In this document: positions 9,897 through 15,944 of the stretch, piece by piece | How positions within the stretch are numbered: the stretch's first letter is position 1 | Layout: each line of letters opens with the position of its first letter | Assembly: GCA_015680635.1 (NCBI GenBank) | Contig: JAABOA010000377.1 | Coordinates: 1 to 15,944 of the forward strand | Length of the DNA: 15,944 bases | Origin: Lunasporangiospora selenospora | Lineage: Eukaryota; Mortierellomycota; Mortierellomycetes; Mortierellales; Mortierellaceae | Direction of reading: 5' to 3' | Position numbers and translations under genes: made by a program | The notes under the pieces: model-generated | What the model saw: only the letters and a program-made list of their open reading frames with translations | Database searches by the model: none | What the model was told of the DNA's origin: nothing

Positions 9897-11510
9897 TCAT
9901 GCAAAACTCAACTGCACATGTTCAGTTCCTACAGGCACCAAAGCGGGAGTCTTTGAGATCAGGGCTTGGTAAAGTCGCTCCCAGGTTGTGCTTCGCATTT
10001 TGAGCTCCAATCCATCTTCAAGTGCAGCAATACTCTCCTTATGCTCAGGTCCCTGATGAGCCCCGATGCCCGAAAAGGTCATCCAACATCCATGGAAACT
10101 GGTTGGGTTGGGTCGTGCATTAAAGATGGCTGGTCCCTCCTGACCCGTTCTCCAAGTCAGATATGCTTGGGCTCCAGCATCCAAGTCCAGCGTAAACGTC
10201 ACCCTGGTTGCCTCTGAGATTACTCCAGCCTGTGCTGGTGGGTACCGCCTCATCTCCGACTGGATCTTTTCGAGCGCACTGGCACTGATGACGAGCGTGA
10301 GTCGGTGCGTGATCGTGTCCAATGTAGCGACAATATTCTTTGTCTTTAAGAACACGGGCACTGTCTCGGTCAATGAGCCATTAAAGTCTCGAAGGGCTAC
10401 CAACGAAGGACGTGACCAATCCGACCAAAGGGGAATGGGCCACGTTTCGAGGTCATTGCCCATGTTGGTGAGACATCTCGCTGCGCCATACTTGGAGAAC
10501 ACTGCCGCCTCGTCTGAGGTGGCCACAAGTCCATAGAGTACATCCTTGTTATGAAGCTGCGCCTTGCACTCGGGTGGAGCATGCACTAGAAGAATCGAAA
10601 CATCCTTGACTCCAGCATCAGGAGTCGAAATCCGACTTGTAAAAACGTCACCTGCAGTCAACGGTCGACCACCTGGGGCCTGGATTTGTTGACTCATCTG
10701 AAGATAGATCGAATACATGATCGGCTGAATTTGCTCTAGCGTGTACGATCCTGGCCGTTGGCGGATTGTAATGACGATTTCCTTTTGTCCATGATTCACA
10801 ACAAGACCCAGCGAGTAGAAAATCCAGGCAGTGATGCTTTCGGACGACGAACGGAACGACGACGTGATACTAGCAAATGTTAGCTGGGCGGGAGCTGAAG
10901 TAGGAGTAGGAGTTGGGGCAACGGCTGCTGATGCTGGTGGGAGGGTGGCAGACAAAGGTAACGGGGAGGGTATCATGGACGGCTGTGGCTGTTGCGCTAC
11001 CACACCTTGCGCTCCAGGCGATAGTGGCTGCCCAAAGGGCTGCTGCTGGTAATGTTCTGGCACAGGCATTTGATGGGGCAAAGGTGGAGGTGGGCTACCA
11101 AACTGACCAGTGGTCCCACTGGAATGTGTCGAAGAAACGGTATTATGACGTGAAGGGGGTGTTGGGGCGACATATCCCGGCTGTTGTTGCAATCCCTGTG
11201 AAATTAATGGACTAGCATTGGTGGCAGTCGGGGTAGAGTTGATTGGAACATAGGGTGGAGGTGTTCTTTCAGGCATAAAGACTGGGAATCCTTCTGGGGA
11301 GATGAGCATCTCGAAGCCAAGAGGCACGACAATTGGAACTCCCCGGAAGGCAGCTCCTGGAGGAGGTGGAACAAAGCCTACGGGCAACTGCCCTGGCGGC
11401 ACCGGGTAGAAGATGTTCGGATCCGGTGTGCTGTACGCCATGGATGCGATGCTGCTGCTCTGGGAATGAGGAAAAGAGGAAGAAGAATAAAGGCTACAAT
11501 CCATCTTCAT
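9897..11510 (-). CDS. Intronless protein with Pro/Gln-rich N-terminus and SARA/endofin C-terminal-like domain (DUF3480-like)
   Basis: One uninterrupted frame of 537 residues starts at the ATG at 11510 (MKMDCSLYSS) and ends at the TGA at 9897-9899. A second ATG (MAYSTPDPN) lies at about residue 24. Residues 1 to about 215 are low-complexity, rich in Pro, Gln, Ser and Thr, with short hydrophobic patches (VPIVVPLGFEMLISPEGFPV). Residues about 218-537 look folded. In order they show KEIVITIRQRPGSYTLEQI, VSILLVHAPPECK, ETWPIPLWSDWSRPS, LRDFNGSLTETVPVF, CWMTFSGIG and ALEDGLELKMRSTTWERLYQAL. The order and spacing resemble the C-terminal domain of the animal FYVE proteins SARA (ZFYVE9) and endofin (ZFYVE16). 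No FYVE zinc finger (no Cys pairs) is present. If the match is right, an endosomal or trafficking role is possible. That is inference from a remembered pattern, not a search. Confidence 0.6.
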   Translation of the reverse strand: MKMDCSLYSSSSFPHSQSSSIASMAYSTPDPNIFYPVPPGQLPVGFVPPPPGAAFRGVPIVVPLGFEMLISPEGFPVFMPERTPPPYVPINSTPTATNASPLISQGLQQQPGYVAPTPPSRHNTVSSTHSSGTTGQFGSPPPPLPHQMPVPEHYQQQPFGQPLSPGAQGVVAQQPQPSMIPSPLPLSATLPPASAAVAPTPTPTSAPAQLTFASITSSFRSSSESITAWIFYSLGLVVNHGQKEIVITIRQRPGSYTLEQIQPIMYSIYLQMSQQIQAPGGRPLTAGDVFTSRISTPDAGVKDVSILLVHAPPECKAQLHNKDVLYGLVATSDEAAVFSKYGAARCLTNMGNDLETWPIPLWSDWSRPSLVALRDFNGSLTETVPVFLKTKNIVATLDTITHRLTLVISASALEKIQSEMRRYPPAQAGVISEATRVTFTLDLDAGAQAYLTWRTGQEGPAIFNARPNPTSFHGCWMTFSGIGAHQGPEHKESIAALEDGLELKMRSTTWERLYQALISKTPALVPVGTEHVQLSFA

Positions 11511-11809
11511 CAAGTTTTAGCAATGAGCTTAAAAAAGTGGCTGCACACACCCCTTCCCTCTCCCCCTCCATTATTCCGTGTTGGCACTGCCACCAAATTG
11601 TTTAAAACGACTGGTCAGTCTTTCTGTACCAGGGTAGAAAGAAGCGTCGACTGTGGTCAGACCTCCAATCATTACAACAATATGCAAACTCTGTTGCTAT
11701 TTTTCTTTCCCTTTCTTTTTTTGTTTTCACAGGTCCATGTCTACTGCTCAGATTCCTTTTATTACAGAGAGAAAAAAAGGCCTCCAGCCGAAAGTATCCT
11801 GCAATACAT
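11511..11809. other. Intergenic region between eL20 and the SARA-C-like gene
   Basis: About 300 bp with no gene seen. Both neighbours are on the minus strand, so this holds the promoter and 5' leader of the SARA-C-like gene and the 3' end of eL20. A T-rich tract with TTTTCACAG at about 11696-11732 looks like an intron end on the plus strand, but no coding sequence follows it. Confidence 0.45.
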
Positions 11810-12437
11810 TTAGTAGAAGGTGGAGGGGCGCGAACCCATGAAGAGAGCGCGGTGGCTCTTGTCGGCAGCGCGGATGACGCGGTGGGGCAAGGGGAACTTG
11901 AGGTTGGGGACCAAGAGCTGCTTGATGTAGGGGCGACGGACATCGACGTTGGCGACCTCGGCAACGCGGATAACCTGGATCGAGCGAGAGCGAGCACGGT
12001 GGCGGGAAGCCATGTCCGAGTAGCAGGCCTCGACGGCAGCAACGCGGGTCAACTCACGGTACTCCTTGTACATGTTGTGGGTGCCCGAGCGAGAATCGTA
12101 GCGGATCCAGATACCGAAGTTCTTGATCTGCTGGGGCTTCTTCTCGAAGATCTGTTTGTTCATAGAACAAAGGATGATCTCGTTAACATCAATTTGTTCC
12201 GCTTGGCTCTTTATAGGATTAATTATCTCTCTCACACACAAAAAGAGAGAGGCTTACCTCGTTGATGGCAACGATCTCACCGTTGACCTTCTTGACCTTC
12301 TTCAGCTTGCGCATGAAGTACCAGAAGCGGGACTTGGCAACGACCTCGTTGGGGGCAAAGAGGCGCATGCGGAAGAGCTTGGGAGCAGCATCCTTCTCGG
12401 TGGGGAGGTGACGGCCGACCAACTGGTACTCGTGAAG
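11810..12437 (-). CDS. RPL20: 60S ribosomal protein eL20 (L18a/L20), 5'-incomplete
   Basis: Two exons are clear: 12437-12258 ([16 protein letters not shown] to VAINE) and 12151-11810 ([19 protein letters not shown] to RPSTFY, stop). They are joined by a 106-nt phase-0 intron with a GTAAGC donor and CAG acceptor. The 173 residues match eL20 over almost its full length, including [58 protein letters not shown] and the terminal RPSTFY. eL20 is a core protein of the large ribosomal subunit. The codon before Leu in the first exon is TAG, part of an acceptor (CAATAG), so the start codon lies on an upstream exon. No ATG is present on this strand between 12438 and 12670. An ATGGCT at 13018 followed by GT would give Met-Ala in the right phase, but its donor (GTCTAG) is weak. 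Confidence 0.93.
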
Positions 12438-13357
12438 CTATTGAAAGGTTCAGAGCGAACAGTGGGGGAAGAGAAAGAAAACGAACCAAGTAAGATACTG
12501 GTCAAATCGCTGAGGTCTGAGGGGATAAAGTCGTGTGGGGTATATGACTGTAGGCTCTGCTGAAGTAGCTTCGCAAAGGGCGATATGCTCTGGTGAAAAG
12601 GTGTGTACCCCCTTTGGGCAAAGTCGTCAGGGGTATCTGCGTTTTTCGCCGTCCAACCCTTCTCCCGCAGCCATGTTTCTTTTGAACGGTCTGGTCGGGA
12701 ACAAACTAGACTGATTGCCGCTCCCAGAGATTGCAGCCATCAAGACTGATCTTGGTTGCAAAAGAACCAGATGCCTGATTGTCGACGTTGCGAGTTCAAG
12801 GACTGATTGCTGGTTCTCTTTGCCCAAAAAATGTTGAATCATAGTCTCCCCATGCAATATTGGTCATTTCATCCATGAAATCTCTTCCCGCTTTGTCATG
12901 CCGATTCCTGAATTCTGAGGGTAATCTCTCACAGGCGAGTAAACTGAGAAAAAGCCGTTGAATATGGAAAAACCCCGTCTTTTTCAAGGTCCAGCCCCCA
13001 CGTCGTCTAGACAGCCATTTTCCAACTGATCAAGACTCTAGCGATACCGCCGAGCAAGTCATGATGGATGGGACAGAGGAATGATGGATCGACAAAGAGT
13101 ATCTAGCCCCTTTGGATGGATATAGGAAATCTACGCACTCTGGACATATTGAAGAAAAGAGACTCTGGAAAAGAATGAGCACCAGAGGCTGCAGAGTGCT
13201 CAATTTACTCGTCTCTGTCCATATCAGTAAATCCTTGCTAATTTGGTATGCTATAAGGCTCAAAGAGGACTAGCCCGACTGGCTTTGCCCAAAAACATCT
13301 TTGCAGACGGAAGTGTAGTGCTCATTGACTCCAACCACAACACTGCTTCTTCTTACA
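12438..13357. other. Region upstream of eL20, no confirmed gene
   Basis: This stretch must hold the eL20 promoter and first exon, and probably a long first intron. Short open frames on either strand have no recognisable domain. An intron reaching to the candidate start at 13018-13013 would be 575 nt, which is plausible for a ribosomal protein gene but long for this window. I see no tRNA or other RNA gene. Confidence 0.4.
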
Positions 13358-14310
13358 CTAATTTGAGGTACACTTTACTTTACTCGCCGTCCATCCTCTC
13401 TTTTGGAAACTCTTCTTGAACAACTTCTGGTCCCATGGACGGTGCTTCTCGCCCTCCTTGGTCTTGGTCATAACCCCTTCAATATTAGTGTCGTTACCAT
13501 GGGGAGAAGGAAGCTGGCTCTCAATCTCGGCCACCAAGCCCGAGCCATCGATAGTGCTTGAATATGGGCTGGTGCAGCGCTTTTTTCGTTTGCCGGCCAA
13601 GCTAAAGAACTCGACAGATCCCAGTTCTTGACTCTCCCCCTTTCTTGTCTAAGTCCATCTCCATCTCCTTGGACTCTCCTTCGTCCTTGATCCTGTTCTC
13701 CTTCTCCTTAACATCTCCCTCCATCTCCATTTATTGGTGCCTTTCTTTACCCTCAGTATCCATCTCCATTTATTGGTGCCTTTCTTTACCCTCAGTATCC
13801 ATCTCCATCTCCACATCCTTAACCTTGACTCCTCCTCTTCCTCCTCTCCTTCTCTTTTGACTGCTTCCCTTGATTTCACTACGCTCCTACCTTCTGAAAA
13901 AAACGATAGCCTGTTTTTCCGCGTATTGTCAAACTGCTACCTGCTTTCGTCAAGTCGCCTGCTACTTGGACCAAATTCACTTCCCTGGTCTTGAAGCCCC
14001 AAGAGTATGGGGAAGAGAAAACTCTCCGATCCGAATCAACCCCATCGAGAATATAATCGCGCTTTTCATGCTCGACAGCTAAAAAGGCCTTTACCTCAGA
14101 TCTCTGGATAGGAAATCTTTTGTTTCTTGGGTTGGAATCGTCCTTGTACTCCTCCCAAAGTAGTGATGGTTTTTGTTCAAAAATCAACCCTGGACTCGTA
14201 TTCTGAAAGGCTTGGTGAGAACATGCTGAAGGCAATGGCGTTGGGGCGAGTTTCGACCTCCCCCCCCCCTAGGGCGTTTCCGCTGGGAGGAGGAGCCCCC
14301 TTTTTCGCAT
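13358..14310 (-). pseudogene. Broken or unresolved protein-coding region of unknown family
   Basis: On the minus strand an ATG at 14310 opens a frame (MRKRGLLLPAETP) that hits TAG just before a G10 run. The frame then continues uninterrupted to a TAG at 13879-13881 for about 120 residues, including SLLWEEYKDDSNPRNKRF, AFLAVEHEKRDYILDGVD and SWGFKTREVNLVQVAGDL, which looks like a real globular protein. A Lys/Glu/Met-rich stretch with a 39-bp tandem duplication follows in shifting frames. A final open piece (13600-13358) contains AGKRKKRCTSPYSS and runs to a stop at 13358. The order suggests one gene, but I cannot join the parts with convincing introns. It may be a decayed copy of a repeated family or a spliced gene. 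I do not recognise the family. Confidence 0.35.
13722..13799. repeat. Tandem duplication, 39 bp x 2
   Basis: The units 13722-13760 and 13761-13799 are identical, and the start of a third (CATCTCCAT) follows at 13800. Thirty-nine bp is 13 codons, so the duplication preserves frame. On the minus strand one frame reads Met-Glu-Met-Asp then Thr-Glu-Gly-Lys and ends each unit in TAA. Identity of the copies points to a recent event. Confidence 0.95.
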
Positions 14311-14442
14311 GACCCTGAATCATGAATGGACGTTCAAACTAGCCATTCTAGACAGTGTTAGTGTACTGGTTTAAAGAGTGTAATTTTTTGGATTGCCTAC
14401 ACGGACGGGTTGTACAACAGGTGCATGCTGCTCGAAAAAGGG

Positions 14443-14530
14443 GCACGAACGTGTTGACAAACCAGCACGAACGTGTTGACAAACCAGCATGAACGGGTTG
14501 ACAAACCAGCATGAACGGGTTGAAAAAACA
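14443..14530. repeat. 22-bp tandem repeat, four units
   Basis: Units at 14443-14464, 14465-14486, 14487-14508 and 14509-14530 share the pattern GCAYGAACGKGTTGACAAAC plus CA. The first two are identical, the third differs at two sites, and the fourth carries further changes (GAAAAAACA). A degenerate relative (CACGGACGGGTTGTACAACAG) lies at about 14400-14420 and a partial unit follows at 14531. The period is not a multiple of three and no gene covers it, so it is a noncoding minisatellite. Confidence 0.92.
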
Positions 14531-14575
14531 GCACGCACACCTATTTATCCCCATGGTGCGATGTGTGACATTAGT

Positions 14576-14598
14576 TTCTCTCTCTCTCTATCTCTCTC
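14576..14598. repeat. CT/TC microsatellite
   Basis: A TC dinucleotide run interrupted by a single A, about 23 bp long, lies just after the 22-bp minisatellite. It has no coding context. Confidence 0.85.
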
Positions 14599-15944
14599 AT
14601 CCAAAACACTCTTACATTCAGATCCTTTCTCTCTTACCAAACTCCACCTTTTGCATTTTGACACAAAGTCTATATAAACAAGGGCGAGGCAAGTTTTTCC
14701 CTCTCTCATATTGTCCAGCCATTACATTGATTTCTCAATGACCCCAAGGAGAGCAGTCTCCATTCACTCTGAAGTCTGATGTCATGAGTGGTCCCGCTTC
14801 TCTGGTCCCAGCAGATACACCTCTGGCCTCTGCCGAATAGGAGGAGTGGCCACGATGTTATTGGGGTCTGAATGTAGTTGATCGTTCACCTACATTTTTG
14901 TGCTGCACGGCACCGCCTTTTTGTTCCGGCTGACATTTCTGAATTCTGCCACTTGCTTTATCGAATTGACCGCCTTCTTTAACTATCTTTTTGAATATTT
15001 TCTTGTGTGAGCTCTGTGTTAGTAAATGTATTCAAAGGAGCAGCTACTCTTGGCCAAGGCTAAATCGTCAGGTGTGGAACATGTCACGCTTGTAAACTTT
15101 GTGTCAAAGTTCGAGCTGGTCGATATAGACTTTTAGCAACAGACGCGTATAAAGCCCAGAAGAAATGTCTAAAGGTGAATAGTGTTAATTTCGCTTGATA
15201 GAGCTCTATTGGTCATTCTAGCTGTGAGCGCAACGACCGTTCAACCCACCTTATTCGAACCCCCTATTTCCGCAACAATGTTTGATCAGGGTTTGTATTA
15301 TCTTGCTGCTCTTTTTTTCTCTCGATGAATTGCTTGAAAGCGAGGGCTAACACCCCATTTGTCGATAACCTCTGAGTGAATTGCATACCAAGAGTGTCCT
15401 AAAGAACAGCACCTCCTTTCAATACATTGCCTGCTGGGTCACTTGTCCCTGTCCTCAGCAAGATGTGTCATTGTACGTATTGGTCCTCACTTGTACGTTG
15501 GTTGGGCATCCTCTTTCCCACTCGACCCTGCAGTTCTTTTATTTTGTGGGTCACACTGGATTGTCCGAGACATGGTCTGTAGTGGGCAGCAGAAGCCCTA
15601 GTATGATCGCCTATTGACCAGCAAAGATGCCTCTCTCCCCCATGTCGCGTATCCACCGCCCTAAAAAGCATTGGCATTCCTTCCATCACCCAACCTGATG
15701 AAGAAAACTAGGAACCAAATTTTCTGAATAAACAAAAGAGTGGTAAGAAAAAAAAAAGTTACCCATGACCAATAGAAAAAGACCATGTGCTCTTATTCGA
15801 CAGTATGCGGATCAAACTTTTTCTGTGCCGTCTAGACCCTGTTGCTCAATTATAGAAGTCGAATGAATGTATGGAATCTCTGATAAGAGCATTGATGAAA
15901 GGGCTCATCATTTGTGTCCCTGATTGAAAAAAAAAAAAAAAAAA
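14599..15944. other. No recognisable gene; ends in A18
   Basis: About 1.35 kb with only short open frames that show no domain, coding-like composition or plausible splice structure on either strand. A tRNA-like stretch at 15050-15123 fails the stem-pairing test. The window ends with 18 consecutive A (15927-15944), which could be an A-tail of an element, a simple homopolymer, or the point where assembly stopped. Confidence 0.5.

Noticed and set aside
10831-11215. Plus-strand frames antisense to the SARA-C-like gene (Ala/Gly/Val-rich)
   Set aside because: They mirror the Pro/Ala/Thr-rich codons of the minus-strand protein.
11852-12265. Plus-strand 137-codon frame antisense to eL20
   Set aside because: It is the shadow of a strongly conserved ribosomal protein with high-quality codon use.
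15050-15123. tRNA-like stretch with a TTGGCCA/TGGTCGA acceptor-like pairing, a CTTGTAA loop and TTCGAGC
   Set aside because: The anticodon stem does not pair and the 3' half of the T-stem is missing, so it cannot fold as a tRNA. The resemblance to tRNA-Thr is probably chance.
15240-15275. TTCGAACCCCC motif on the plus strand, a T-loop candidate on the minus strand
   Set aside because: Flanks do not form a 5-bp T-stem or any other tRNA arm.

Overview
The window looks like a piece of a fungal nuclear genome. Its protein-coding genes are broken by short spliceosomal introns (about 85-270 nt, mostly GT-AG). The recognisable products are eukaryotic housekeeping and chromatin proteins, and there are no operons or bacterial features. 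The mix (fungal-type Dep1/Sds3, ALG6, a heavily intron-split CHMP1, Gln/His/Pro-rich low complexity, many A/T homopolymers) would fit an early-diverging fungus such as a Mortierella- or Mucor-like lineage. That placement is inference.

Layout, left to right: (1) 138-3692, plus strand: a nine-exon gene for a Dep1/Sds3/BRMS1-type subunit of an Rpd3L/Sin3 histone deacetylase complex, with a very acidic N-terminus. (2) 3693-4604: gene-poor and pyrimidine-rich on the plus strand. (3) 4605-5533, minus strand: a two-exon chromodomain protein. (4) 5534-5964: a short region between divergent start codons, probably a shared promoter. (5) 5965-7064, plus strand: the ESCRT-III protein CHMP1/Did2, with two tiny 5' exons and one junction that does not resolve cleanly. 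(6) 7341-9693, minus strand: six-exon ALG6 glucosyltransferase of the N-glycan precursor pathway, convergent with CHMP1. (7) 9897-11510, minus strand: an intronless 537-residue protein with a Pro/Gln-rich N-terminus and a C-terminal half resembling the C-terminal domain of SARA/endofin. (8) 11810-12437 and upstream, minus strand: ribosomal protein eL20 (L18a/L20), whose first exon I could not place. (9) 13358-14310, minus strand: open-frame fragments with a tandem duplication and stops, probably a decayed or poorly resolved gene. (10) 14311-15944: no recognisable gene, but a 22-bp tandem repeat, a CT microsatellite and a terminal A18 tract that may mark a contig end.

The genes do not form one pathway. 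Two are chromatin proteins (Dep1/Sds3-like and chromodomain) lying tail to tail, two are endomembrane proteins (CHMP1 and ALG6), one is possibly endosomal (SARA-C-like), and one is ribosomal. I see no mobile element, CRISPR array or convincing RNA gene. The points most worth checking are the SARA-C-like protein without a FYVE finger, the possible histone-fold-like segment in the chromodomain protein, the CHMP1 exon junction, and the missing first exon of eL20.
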